From assembly GCA_964451255.1 (NCBI GenBank), contig CAYVHL010000013.1:1-28205 (forward strand): DNA of 28,205 nucleotides. The letters are read 5' to 3'. This DNA is from JAHBTB01 sp964451255. GTDB lineage: Bacteria > Armatimonadota > Fimbriimonadia > Fimbriimonadales > Fimbriimonadaceae. Below the pieces are notes generated by a model that had not been told where the DNA came from, did not search any database, and saw only the letters and a program-made list of their open reading frames with translations. This document shows positions 15,282-22,335 of the stretch, in pieces (the stretch's first letter is position 1; each line of letters opens with the position of its first letter). A program made the position numbers and the translations under genes.

Positions 15282-16061
15282 ATGGTGATGGCCATGGTGG
15301 TGGGAGCCGTTTTGGCTGCTACGTCCCAGGATCCCAAGCAGGGGAGATCATTGGTGTGGCAGGACGAGTTTGACCGCGCAGGCGCTCCAAGCCCCGACAA
15401 CTGGGTGCCCGAGGTCGGGAAGGTCCGCAACCAGGAACTGCAGTACTACACCGACCGCCGGATCGAGAACGCCTACCAAGAGGACGGCTGGCTGGTCATC
15501 GAGGCCCGAAAGGAAGACTACAAGGGCTCGACAGTCACATCGGCTAGTCTGACGACGCGTCGTGCCTGGACCCACGTCTACATCGAGGTCAGGGCACAGG
15601 TGCCGCTTGGTAAGGGGACTTGGCCAGCGATCTGGATGCTTGGAGACAGCCGCCGTAAGAAGGGCGCCGAACGTGTTGGCTGGCCGATGTGCGGCGAGAC
15701 CGACATCATGGAGTACGTCGGCTTTATGCCCGACAAATTCCACTACACCATCCACACGGACAAGTACAACGGTAAGAAGGGAACGTCCAAAGGGAGTTCG
15801 TTGCTCTTGCCTGAGTCAGACAAAGTGCCCCACGTTTGGGGCTTGGACTGGAAGAGGGATCGGATGGACTTCTATCAGGACGGCAAGAAGGTCTTCACCT
15901 ATGCCAATGAGAAGTCCGGCGAGGCGGCCTGGCCCTACGATCGGCCCGCGTACTTGCTCCTCAACCTGGCGATCGGAGGCTCTTGGGGTGGGCAGAAGGG
16001 CGTCGATGACTCGATCTTCCCCGCCAAGTTCAAGGTTGACTACGTGCGTATCTATCAATAA
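15282..16061 (+). CDS. Secreted glycoside hydrolase family 16 (beta-glucanase/laminarinase-like)
   Basis: GH16 enzymes cut beta-1,3 or mixed-linkage glucans and related galactans with retention. The 259-residue protein has a short signal peptide (MVMAMVVGAVLAATSQ), the VWQDEFD opening of the family and NQELQYYTD. The catalytic signature is GETDIMEYVG, with Glu139 as expected nucleophile, Asp141, and Glu144 as acid/base. The C-terminal end PAKFKVDYVRIYQ is the normal last strand, so this is a bare catalytic domain without carbohydrate-binding modules. The ATG at 15282 is supported by the upstream -10 box; a GTG one codon earlier is also possible. Probably a monocistronic gene, flanked by hairpins. 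Confidence 0.93.
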   Translation: MVMAMVVGAVLAATSQDPKQGRSLVWQDEFDRAGAPSPDNWVPEVGKVRNQELQYYTDRRIENAYQEDGWLVIEARKEDYKGSTVTSASLTTRRAWTHVYIEVRAQVPLGKGTWPAIWMLGDSRRKKGAERVGWPMCGETDIMEYVGFMPDKFHYTIHTDKYNGKKGTSKGSSLLLPESDKVPHVWGLDWKRDRMDFYQDGKKVFTYANEKSGEAAWPYDRPAYLLLNLAIGGSWGGQKGVDDSIFPAKFKVDYVRIYQ

Positions 16062-16065
16062 GAGG

Positions 16066-16097
16066 CGGCCCGGATGTCGTCACTGACATCCGGGCCG
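16066..16097. terminator. Bidirectional hairpin between convergent GH16 and PEP-CTERM genes
   Basis: CGGCCCGGATGTC pairs perfectly with GACATCCGGGCCG (13 bp) around GTCACT. It lies 4 bp after the GH16 stop and 25 bp past the convergent PEP-CTERM stop, so it can serve both. Confidence 0.8.
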
Positions 16098-16122
16098 TCT
16101 TGGGTGTTGGTGCTAGCCTGGT

Positions 16123-16755
16123 TCAGGCTTTCTTGGAGCGTCGGCGCAAGAGGCCGGCGACACCCAGGCCGAGGATCGACAGGCTGGCCGGCTCGGGCAC
16201 GGGGCCGATCATGTCCTGGTGCTTTCCATCCGGGTGGGTAAGGGCTTTGAGCCAATATCCCGTGTCGCTGGTGGCCGAAAGGTCGGTGGTCAGGTAGGTG
16301 GTGGCCAAGGTCGCGATACCGCTGTCGGTGCCGTTGTCCTTGAAGTTGCCGGTGGCGAGGCCGTCGCCGCCGTCCACGATCGCGTCCCAGATGGCCATCT
16401 GGAGAGCGGCGCCCTTGGTGCTGTTGTCAACACCGGCGGCGAACTGGTTGTAGAGCTTCATGGCCAGGTGGTGGTTGTCACCGCCGGAGAGGCCCGGGAT
16501 CGAAACCGTGTCGACCAGGTAGTCGCTGCCCGGCGAGACCGTATGGTCCAGATCGACGCAGAAGATGCGGAAATCGGAACCAGCGCCCAAGTGGGCGGTC
16601 TGGGGGCCGGACGAGAAGCTCTTGTCGTTACCGTTCAACTTGACATGGATCGTGTCGTGAAGGCCCGACTCAAGTCCGTTGACGTGCATGTTGATGGACG
16701 CAAAGCTCAGCGTGGAGCAAGCGGCGACGATGGCGAGGGTGGAGAAGCGTTTCAT
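16123..16755 (-). CDS. PEP-CTERM sorting domain protein
   Basis: A 210-residue secreted protein with a signal peptide (MKRFSTLAIVAACSTLSFA) and a C-terminal VPEPASLSILGLG, hydrophobic stretch and RRRSKKA tail. The middle has FCVDLDHTV and the GAALQMAIWDAIVDGGDG segment, a pattern I associate with a subset of PEP-CTERM surface proteins that carry a Trp-containing helix. No catalytic motif is seen. The ATG at 16755 starts the signal peptide; a GTG three codons earlier (16764) is an alternative. It is divergent from the DUF1080 gene. Confidence 0.87.
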   Translation of the reverse strand: MKRFSTLAIVAACSTLSFASINMHVNGLESGLHDTIHVKLNGNDKSFSSGPQTAHLGAGSDFRIFCVDLDHTVSPGSDYLVDTVSIPGLSGGDNHHLAMKLYNQFAAGVDNSTKGAALQMAIWDAIVDGGDGLATGNFKDNGTDSGIATLATTYLTTDLSATSDTGYWLKALTHPDGKHQDMIGPVPEPASLSILGLGVAGLLRRRSKKA

Positions 16756-16944
16756 GACACTCACGCGGCCTTAGACCGCAACTTGGATGCCACGGAAGTG
16801 CTGTTTGGGTAAGAACCAGAAAGGATACGGAGCTTTCCCGGCTCAATCGCCAGGGCCACCACGATTATTTGTGCTTGGGCCTGTCCCGTGGCTAGTTCTC
16901 GGCACCATCGGCATGAACGCGGGCATTGAACCGCTGGCCTCGTT

Positions 16945-16950
16945 CACAAT
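16945..16950 (+). promoter_or_regulatory. Leaderless-type -10 box (CACAAT) for the DUF1080 gene
   Basis: CACAAT is followed by exactly 6 nt (CTGCCC) and then the ATG at 16957. The A at position 2 and T at position 6 fit the pattern shared by other genes here. Confidence 0.45.
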
Positions 16951-16956
16951 CTGCCC

Positions 16957-17616
16957 ATGACAAGCCTCCTCATTGGGACGGCCCTGCTTCTATCGCAGAC
17001 TGCAACCCCTGTCTCCCTGCTCAACGGCAAGAACCTGGACGGCTGGTTCATGGACGTACCCGCTTTGGACAAAGACCCCAGCGGGATGAAACCTTTCATA
17101 GTCCGTGACGGGATGCTCGTCAGCCTCGGCACACCTGGTGGGCACCTGATCACGAAGAAGCAGTACCGGGATTACAAACTGACGGCTGTCTACAGGTTCA
17201 GCGCCAAGCCGGGTAACTGCGGGATCCTTGTCCACGTCTCCAAGTTGCGCCGCCTCGGCGGCATGTTCCCACAGTCGATGGAGTGCCAGATGCAAAGCGG
17301 CGACGCCGGTGACTTCTGGTGCATCGGCGAGGACATCACCGTCCCTGAAATGGAGAAGCGTCGTGGCCCCAAAGCAAACTGGGGGGTCGACGGGGATAAG
17401 ACCCGACGCATCGTCAACTTGACCGACAACAGCGAGAATCCGGTCGGCCAATGGAACACTATGCTCATCCGGTGCAAGGGCCGCAACATCACCATATGGG
17501 TGAACGGCGACCTGGTCAACGACGGGCATGACTGCACGGCTGACCATGGAAGGATCGCGATCCAGGCCGAAGGATCCGAGGTCGAGTTCAAGTCATTGAC
17601 ATTGGAGAAAGCCTGA
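16957..17616 (+). CDS. Secreted DUF1080 (3-keto-disaccharide hydrolase) domain protein
   Basis: A 219-residue protein with a short signal peptide (MTSLLIGTALLLSQTA) and one PF06439-type jelly-roll domain. The motifs are LLNGKNLDGWF near the N-terminus, FIVRDGMLVS, YRDYKLTAVYRF, GNCGILVHV, and the end GRIAIQAEGSEVEFKSLTL. The family is known to bind sugars, and members hydrolyse 3-keto-glycosides; they are abundant in Planctomycetota and similar polysaccharide users. It likely acts outside the cytoplasm. The GNAT gene follows after 2 bp and is probably co-transcribed. Confidence 0.92.
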   Translation: MTSLLIGTALLLSQTATPVSLLNGKNLDGWFMDVPALDKDPSGMKPFIVRDGMLVSLGTPGGHLITKKQYRDYKLTAVYRFSAKPGNCGILVHVSKLRRLGGMFPQSMECQMQSGDAGDFWCIGEDITVPEMEKRRGPKANWGVDGDKTRRIVNLTDNSENPVGQWNTMLIRCKGRNITIWVNGDLVNDGHDCTADHGRIAIQAEGSEVEFKSLTLEKA

Positions 17617-17618
17617 GC

Positions 17619-18158
17619 GTGCTGAGAGGGAACCGCATCAATCTCCGCACCGTGAGGCGCGCCGACCTTCCCAAACTGTTGGAGCTCCGATCAGAGGTCA
17701 GGGCCCGTGGCCAGTACTATCCGATGAACCTGCCTTCCGAAGTCTCTCTTATCAATAGCTTTGAGAAGGACGGTATGTGGGGGAGTGACGACGGCACTTT
17801 GCTCGTCGTGGACAAGAACTCCGACCGGATCATGGGCTCGGTCTTCTACTTCAACGCCCAGCACTATTACGACGCCGCCAAGGAGGTTGGCTACATCCTT
17901 TATGACCCGGCGGACAGGGGCAAGGGCTACGGCACCGAGGCCCTCGGCTTGCTCGTCGACTATCTGTTTGACTGGCTCAACCTGGCTCGGATCCAGATTC
18001 AAGTCGAGCTGGACAACACCGCCAGCCGCCGGTTGGCGGAAAAGTGCGGCTTCGAACAGGAAGGCATCATGCGACACGTCTTCTATGTGGGTGGGGCGCC
18101 GCAAGACGTCGTCATGTACGCGAAGCTCCGCGGAGCCCCAGGTCTGCGTGGTTTTTGA
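17619..18158 (+). CDS. GNAT family N-acetyltransferase (RimJ/RimL-like)
   Basis: A 179-residue acetyl-CoA-dependent transferase. It opens LRGNRINLRTVRRADLPKL, as in RimL-type enzymes. It has the acetyl-CoA loop DRGKGYGTEAL, then the conserved LDNTASRRLAEKCGFEQEG helix-strand, and a C-terminal VVMYAKL. RimL relatives acetylate protein N-termini, while others modify small molecules; the substrate is unknown. The GTG start at 17619 lies 2 bp after the DUF1080 stop, with GGAGA about 10 nt upstream inside that gene. It converges on the esterase gene with a 49 bp gap. Confidence 0.9.
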   Translation: MLRGNRINLRTVRRADLPKLLELRSEVRARGQYYPMNLPSEVSLINSFEKDGMWGSDDGTLLVVDKNSDRIMGSVFYFNAQHYYDAAKEVGYILYDPADRGKGYGTEALGLLVDYLFDWLNLARIQIQVELDNTASRRLAEKCGFEQEGIMRHVFYVGGAPQDVVMYAKLRGAPGLRGF

Positions 18159-18207
18159 CCCGCCCTTAGCGGAACAGCTTTTGGGAGAACGCCGCCAAAG
18201 CGCGCCG

Positions 18208-19251
18208 CTAGTTCATCCAGACGTGGCCACCGCCTGTCTCTTGGGTCTTGACGTCGGCCCCCTTGTCCTTCAGCCACGCGGCAAAGCCGCGATGGAAGCC
18301 GATCAGGCCGTCTTCGGTTCCGCATGTCATCCATAAGTAGCGTAGCTGGCCAAGTTGCGTCATTGTCAGGTCAGGGAAGACTTCCTCGGGCTTGGTGGCG
18401 GGCAAGCCCCCGCTGCTGAAACCTCCTACCCAGTGGAACAAGTCGGTGTGGTGCAGGCCCACGAAAAGTGACTCCGCCCCGCCCATGGAGAGGCCGCAGA
18501 TGGCCCGCTTGTCTGCTGAGGCAGAGACACCGTATGTCGCCTCGACGATCGGCTTCACCTCTTGGAGCAGCGATTTTTCAAAGTTCGTGAAACTGCGCAA
18601 TGTCAGGGCTTTGTCGCTAAAGTTTGGTCCGCCCGGCGCAGCGAAGTCCGGCACACCGTAGCCAAGCGGCATCACCACGACCATCGGCTTGATCTTTCCC
18701 TCGGCCAATAGGTTGTCGAGGATCACGTTCGTCTTGCCGACGGCGGTCCACCCGTTCGCCATGTCAGAGAAACCGTGGAGGAGATAGAGGGTCGGAAGCC
18801 GGTCCGCCTTCCTGAAACCAGGCGGTGTATAGACATAAAAGTCGCGCCCCACTCCGATGGCTTTGCTCCGGAAGAAGTGGTGGTGGACGGTGCCTTTGGC
18901 TACGCTCCTCTCCTCCCAGACCTGTCCGCCCGGCACCGTCACCAGGTTGCTGGGCCAAATCAGGTTTGGTGCGGTGGACGGGTTGTGAGGGTCTAGTTGA
19001 GTGTGGCCGTCCACGTCGAATGAGTAGCTATAGATGTCGGGTGCCAGGGCCTCCGTGGTCACCACCCAGACGCCTCCCGCGCCCCTAGACATCGACCTGT
19101 CCTTGTGCCCCGCCAGACTGAGCACGACGGTCTTGGCGTTGGGGGCCTCGTATCGGAAAGTCACCGTGCTGTCCGGGTGGACTCGGGGGGACACGACGAG
19201 GGACTGTAGAGAATTCATGAGCACCATCGCGCCAATGAGGGCTCCGATCAT
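18208..19251 (-). CDS. Secreted alpha/beta-hydrolase esterase (esterase D / enterochelin esterase-like)
   Basis: The 347-residue protein has a hydrophobic signal region, an early-set beta domain at about residues 20-115 (TVTFRYEAPNAKTVVLSL and IYSYSFDVDG), and an esterase domain. The latter has YLLHG (about 156-160, oxyanion side), the nucleophile elbow GLSMGG with Ser255, GTEDG for the Asp and GGGHVW for the His. This is the layout of secreted acetyl- or feruloyl-xylan esterases and of enterochelin esterase relatives; carbohydrate ester cleavage fits the neighbouring GH16 and DUF1080 genes. The ATG at 19251 is chosen over the longer frame (to 19365) because the signal peptide starts there and a CATAAT box lies 6 nt upstream. 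Confidence 0.9.
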   Translation of the reverse strand: MIGALIGAMVLMNSLQSLVVSPRVHPDSTVTFRYEAPNAKTVVLSLAGHKDRSMSRGAGGVWVVTTEALAPDIYSYSFDVDGHTQLDPHNPSTAPNLIWPSNLVTVPGGQVWEERSVAKGTVHHHFFRSKAIGVGRDFYVYTPPGFRKADRLPTLYLLHGFSDMANGWTAVGKTNVILDNLLAEGKIKPMVVVMPLGYGVPDFAAPGGPNFSDKALTLRSFTNFEKSLLQEVKPIVEATYGVSASADKRAICGLSMGGAESLFVGLHHTDLFHWVGGFSSGGLPATKPEEVFPDLTMTQLGQLRYLWMTCGTEDGLIGFHRGFAAWLKDKGADVKTQETGGGHVWMN

Positions 19252-19257
19252 GCTCCG

Positions 19258-19263
19258 ATTATG
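19258..19263 (-). promoter_or_regulatory. Leaderless-type -10 box (CATAAT) for the esterase gene
   Basis: CATAAT on the minus strand is followed by exactly 6 nt (CGGAGC) and then the ATG at 19251. Confidence 0.5.
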
Positions 19264-19352
19264 CACTTCGTCAAAGGGGTGCGGCCAAATCGCGCTGAGA
19301 CACCGTTCTCGAAGAATTTTCAAGAGACCCCTTGTCTTGGCGGCCTCGTTGT

Positions 19353-19392
19353 GGTATATTACCAATAGGTTACAAAACCAAATAGTAACTAA
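19353..19392 (+). promoter_or_regulatory. AT-rich operator/promoter of the ArsR-SRPBCC operon
   Basis: This 40 bp stretch is much more AT-rich than its surroundings. It holds a palindrome GGTA-TAT-TACC (19353-19363). It also holds an imperfect direct repeat: ACCAATAGGTTAC from 19361 and ACCAAATAGTAAC from 19377. AATAGT lies 6 nt before the GTG. ArsR repressors normally bind such dyads over their own promoter, so autoregulation is likely. Confidence 0.5.
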
Positions 19393-19746
19393 GTGGCAAC
19401 CGATCGACTCAGCCTCGTGTTCTCAGCGCTTGCGGATCCCACCCGCCGGGCCATCTTGGCCCAGTTGGCAGAGGGACCGAAGGCGATGGGGGAGGTTGCG
19501 GAAGGTTTCGACATGACGGGTCCGGCGGTCACCAAGCACCTCAAGGTCTTGGAAAACGCAGGACTGGTGAAGGTCGACAGACGCGCCCAGAAGCGCGTCC
19601 GGCTCTTGGTGGCGGAACCTCTTCGCCAGGCGCAAGATTGGATCGAACCGTATCGAAGGTACTGGGACGCCAGTTTGCAGCGCTTGGACGAATATCTTCG
19701 CGAACTTCAATCCACAACGGACAACGAAAATGAGCCAAACACTTGA
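19393..19746 (+). CDS. ArsR/SmtB-family transcriptional repressor
   Basis: A 117-residue winged-helix regulator. LVFSALADPTRRAILAQLAEGPKAMGEVAEGFDMTGPAVTKHLKVLENAGLV is the typical ArsR helix-turn-helix with recognition helix PAVTKHLKVL, followed by the wing VDRRAQKRVRLL. The C-terminal RYWDASLQRLDEYLREL is characteristic of the ArsR group paired with SRPBCC proteins. No metal-binding CVC motif is present, so it is unlikely to sense arsenic or zinc. The start is GTG. It overlaps the next gene by 17 bp and is probably the operon's own repressor. Confidence 0.93.
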   Translation: MATDRLSLVFSALADPTRRAILAQLAEGPKAMGEVAEGFDMTGPAVTKHLKVLENAGLVKVDRRAQKRVRLLVAEPLRQAQDWIEPYRRYWDASLQRLDEYLRELQSTTDNENEPNT

Positions 19747-20221
19747 AATTCAATTGCCCAGCGACCTTGAGATCCAGTTCTCACGCGTCTTCGCCGCACC
19801 CATCGACCTGGTCTGGGAGGTCCATACCGTCGGCGAGCACCTCGCCCGTTGGCAGGGCCCGCACGAGATCAAGTACTCCAAGTACGAGATCGACTGCCGC
19901 CCCGGTGGCGTGTGGGACTCGGTCTGCTCAGACTCGGACGGCAACCAGCATCGGTTCTACGGTGAGGTCAAGGAGGTCGAACCCAAGACCCGACTCGTCA
20001 TGACGTTCTTCTGGGACGGCGCGCCTGAGAACCCAATGGTCAACACCCTTACGCTGACTCCCGTGCAGGGAGGAACCAAGGTGGACTACCACTCTCTCTT
20101 CTTGGACAAGGCCTCTCGTGACGGGATGATCGAGTACGGCATGGAACGCGGCGTCCGGGCTGGTTTCGAGAAGCTCGACGCATTGCTCATGTCCCTTGAT
20201 GGCCAGGAGGCGGTGCGATGA
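19730..20221 (+). CDS. SRPBCC (AHSA1-like) domain protein
   Basis: A 163-residue START-like fold protein. The motifs are LEIQFSRVFAAPIDLVWEV, WQGPHEIKYSKYEIDCRPGGVW, GEVKEVEPKTRLVMTFFW and the final helix region GWERGV-like MERGVRAGFEKLDALL. The family forms a hydrophobic pocket for lipid-like or aromatic ligands; the actual ligand is unknown. The gene overlaps arsR by 17 bp and the next SRPBCC gene by 4 bp (ATGA), so all three are surely co-translated. The ArsR-SRPBCC pairing is common in bacteria. Confidence 0.92.
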   Translation: MSQTLEIQLPSDLEIQFSRVFAAPIDLVWEVHTVGEHLARWQGPHEIKYSKYEIDCRPGGVWDSVCSDSDGNQHRFYGEVKEVEPKTRLVMTFFWDGAPENPMVNTLTLTPVQGGTKVDYHSLFLDKASRDGMIEYGMERGVRAGFEKLDALLMSLDGQEAVR

Positions 20222-20676
20222 CCATCGAGTGTCCAGAACGCACGCTCAGCTTGAGCCGTGTCTACCAAGCGACAAAGGAGCGGATCCTTGAGATGTGGTC
20301 GAAGCCTGAGCACATCAATCGGTGGTGGGGGCCGGTCGGTTTCACCACGACTACCCATGAGATGGCCTTCGAGCCGGGCGGATGGTGGATCCTTACTATG
20401 CACGGCCCTGACGGACGTGACTACCCGAACCGCCTCCAGTACCACGAGACCGGGCCGGATCGGATCAGCTACACCCACTACGCTGATGGCGACACCGTCC
20501 ACTTTGAGGCGACGATCGAGATCATCGCGCTCGGCCCCAAGGAGACTGAGTTGACCTTCACCATGGTCTTTCCGACCGTGGAGGAGAAGGTGCTGTGTGT
20601 CGACAACTACGGCGCCGACAAGGGTCTCGCGGAAACCATGGCGAGGCTCGCAGAACTAGTTGACGGTGCACTCTAA
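20218..20676 (+). CDS. SRPBCC (AHSA1-like) domain protein, second copy
   Basis: A 152-residue protein of the same fold as its neighbour. It has LSLSRVYQATKERILEMWSK, then HINRWWGPVGFTTTTHEMAFEPGGWW (the WWGP motif is a hallmark of the AHSA1 group), LQYHETGPDRISY and EKVLCVDNYGADKGLAETMARLAEL. Sequence identity between the two copies is low, so they are old paralogues that may bind different ligands or pair with each other. The start ATG overlaps the previous stop. A hairpin follows 10 bp after the stop. Confidence 0.92.
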   Translation: MTIECPERTLSLSRVYQATKERILEMWSKPEHINRWWGPVGFTTTTHEMAFEPGGWWILTMHGPDGRDYPNRLQYHETGPDRISYTHYADGDTVHFEATIEIIALGPKETELTFTMVFPTVEEKVLCVDNYGADKGLAETMARLAELVDGAL

Positions 20677-20686
20677 ACCCGTGGTC

Positions 20687-20709
20687 GCGGGCGGTGATTC
20701 GCCGCCCGC
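20687..20709 (+). terminator. Hairpin terminator of the ArsR-SRPBCC operon
   Basis: GCGGGCGG and CCGCCCGC form an 8 bp perfect GC stem around TGATTCG, followed by CCCTTTCG. Confidence 0.65.
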
Positions 20710-20806
20710 CCCTTTCGAATATGGGGAGCGAGCACGACTCCGGAAGATTAAGGCCGTCTGGTTCCGGGGCCGGCCGCTGTGCGATCGGGGAGTTTGAGAA
20801 CACATG

Positions 20807-20830
20807 AGGCCGTCCCAGACACAACGGCCT
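20807..20830 (-). terminator. Candidate hairpin downstream of the DinB gene
   Basis: AGGCCGT and ACGGCCT make a 7 bp stem with a 10 nt loop, about 60 bp past the DinB stop on the minus strand. A copy of AAGGCCGTC also occurs at about 20750. No T-tract. Confidence 0.4.
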
Positions 20831-20891
20831 TCCTCACGATAAGGAAATACTGGTCGGCCTTGAGTGTCAGTTCCCTAAGCTCAACTCTTTC

Positions 20892-21353
20892 TCAGTTCTT
20901 TACAGCTAAGTAGAGTTGACGGATGGCGCCGAGGTGGTAGGCGGCGTGGGCGATGTTGGCGACGGCACCTTGAAGGTACTCCCCATCGAGGTCGATGCAG
21001 CCAAGGCCCTCTTGGAAGACGGCGACGGTGGAACGGAGCTTGCCCTTGACCGCCTCCCACTCAGTGTCCGACACCGTCTGCTTGTCCCAGCTGCTGGGCC
21101 AGTCTCCCTCGCGCTGCTCACCCTTGGCCGCCGCGATCGCAAGTTCCATGTAGTAAGTCGTGTGGATGACGTGGGCCGCGATCGAACTCGCCGACCCCAT
21201 CGGACGCGTTGAGGCTTCCATGGCGGTGAGGTCGTCGATAGTCGCGTAGAAAGCTTCGTTCCCTTGGACGAACCACGTGCCGTCGGCTCCTGGCGCAGTT
21301 CCTTGGAAGACCTCGGTGAAAAGCGGGAATAGCCGGTTGTTGGTGTCGCTCAT
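20892..21353 (-). CDS. DinB-family four-helix protein
   Basis: A 153-residue DinB/YfiT-like protein. These metal-binding four-helix bundles include thiol-dependent transferases (mycothiol, bacillithiol and glutathione users) and many proteins of unknown role. Three spaced metal-ligand histidines are plausible: His in SIAAHVIHTTYYMELAI, and the pair in ANIAHAAYHLGAIRQL near the C-terminus, the usual spot. A CAAAAT box lies exactly 6 nt before the ATG, so the message is probably leaderless. It is divergent from an ArsR-type regulator that may control it. Confidence 0.88.
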   Translation of the reverse strand: MSDTNNRLFPLFTEVFQGTAPGADGTWFVQGNEAFYATIDDLTAMEASTRPMGSASSIAAHVIHTTYYMELAIAAAKGEQREGDWPSSWDKQTVSDTEWEAVKGKLRSTVAVFQEGLGCIDLDGEYLQGAVANIAHAAYHLGAIRQLYLAVKN

Positions 21354-21359
21354 TGCCGC

Positions 21360-21365
21360 ATTTTG
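21360..21365 (-). promoter_or_regulatory. Leaderless-type -10 box (CAAAAT) for the DinB gene
   Basis: CAAAAT on the minus strand is followed by exactly 6 nt (GCGGCA) and then the ATG at 21353. Confidence 0.45.
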
Positions 21366-21436
21366 ACCGACGCATAGAAAGCCCGCATTTCAACCAGATA
21401 GATGATTTAGCCCAAACTAATATAAGATTCTGTTTG

Positions 21437-21442
21437 TATAAT
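21437..21442 (+). promoter_or_regulatory. TATAAT -10 box for the ArsR-HEAT-like gene
   Basis: TATAAT preceded by TTTG, in an AT-rich stretch (21400-21445) between the divergent genes. It would give a leader of about 57 nt. That leader has a near-palindrome TCGAAGG/CCTTTCGA just downstream, possibly an operator. Confidence 0.5.
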
Positions 21443-21505
21443 GAAATCGAAGGTTCCTTTCGAGGCCCACGTGGCCGCGCTTCAGATAAATGAGTAGAAC
21501 CGACG

Positions 21506-22327
21506 ATGCAAGCCTTTGACGTCCTTGGCGAGCCTGTACGGCGCCGCATCTTGGAAGTCCTCCACGAGGGCGAGGCGTCCTCAGGCGAGATAGTCGAAGC
21601 CGTTCAATCAGAGTTCGCCATCACTCAGGCCGCTGTCTCCCAGCATCTGAAGGTCTTGCGTGAAGCCGGATTCGCCCGTGTAAGGCCAGAAGGGACCCGA
21701 CGGATCTATCGATTGGAAGCCGGGCCGTTTTCCGAAGTGGACCAATGGCTCGCCAGGTTTCGAGGATGTTGGTCGCCGCATCCCATCCATGCCGACGTAA
21801 CGCAAATCTGTGACGAATCAGCCAAGCCAAAAGGGAGGACCGCTCAGCCTTGGGAGGGGCTCGGTAAAGCCGATCATGCTGCACGTCTGAACATCCTACA
21901 GCAACTTACCGGCCAAGCGAACGAAGCCGCACAGTGGGCCGACGCCGCTTGGGACGGAGTCGCGGAAGTCTGCCGAGACCGTGATGGCGACGCGTGCGCG
22001 GCCGCCGCGCGTTTGCTCTGCAAGATTGCACGGCACGTTGACGAGGGGAAAGTCGCCCGTGACCTCGACTGCATATTCGCCATCATGATGGACGAACGAC
22101 AGAGCGTCGCCCGCCCGGTTTTGCAAGAGGTTTGGAGGATCGGCCTTGTCTCCAAGCCGATCCGAGACAGCGTAGTGCAGAAGTTGAGCTCCTGGTTCAG
22201 AAGCCGTGGAACGGGCAAGAACAACCTCCAGATCCGGTTCGACATCATCGACGGTTTTGCCAAACTTCAAAGAGCTTCCGGCGACCCGGACGTCAGCGCG
22301 GCCATGCGCCAGATCGTGGGCGATTGA
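21506..22327 (+). CDS. ArsR-family regulator with an alpha-helical (HEAT-like) C-terminal half
   Basis: The first ~90 residues are a clear ArsR winged helix: FDVLGEPVRRRILEVLHEGEASSGEIVEAV, then the recognition helix AAVSQHLKVLREAGF and wing VRPEGTRRIYRLEAGPF. A normal member would end near residue 100. This protein continues to 273 residues with an Ala-rich, helix-predicted region, including DACAAAARLLCKIARHVDE and NNLQIRFDIIDGFAKLQ. It has the helix-pair spacing of HEAT-type repeats and no transmembrane segment. The extension stays in one frame and looks coding throughout. The HEAT assignment is by pattern only. It is divergent from the DinB gene, a likely target. Its stop is 8 bp from the convergent PEP-CTERM gene. 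Confidence 0.85.
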   Translation: MQAFDVLGEPVRRRILEVLHEGEASSGEIVEAVQSEFAITQAAVSQHLKVLREAGFARVRPEGTRRIYRLEAGPFSEVDQWLARFRGCWSPHPIHADVTQICDESAKPKGRTAQPWEGLGKADHAARLNILQQLTGQANEAAQWADAAWDGVAEVCRDRDGDACAAAARLLCKIARHVDEGKVARDLDCIFAIMMDERQSVARPVLQEVWRIGLVSKPIRDSVVQKLSSWFRSRGTGKNNLQIRFDIIDGFAKLQRASGDPDVSAAMRQIVGD

Positions 22328-22335
22328 AGCTGATC

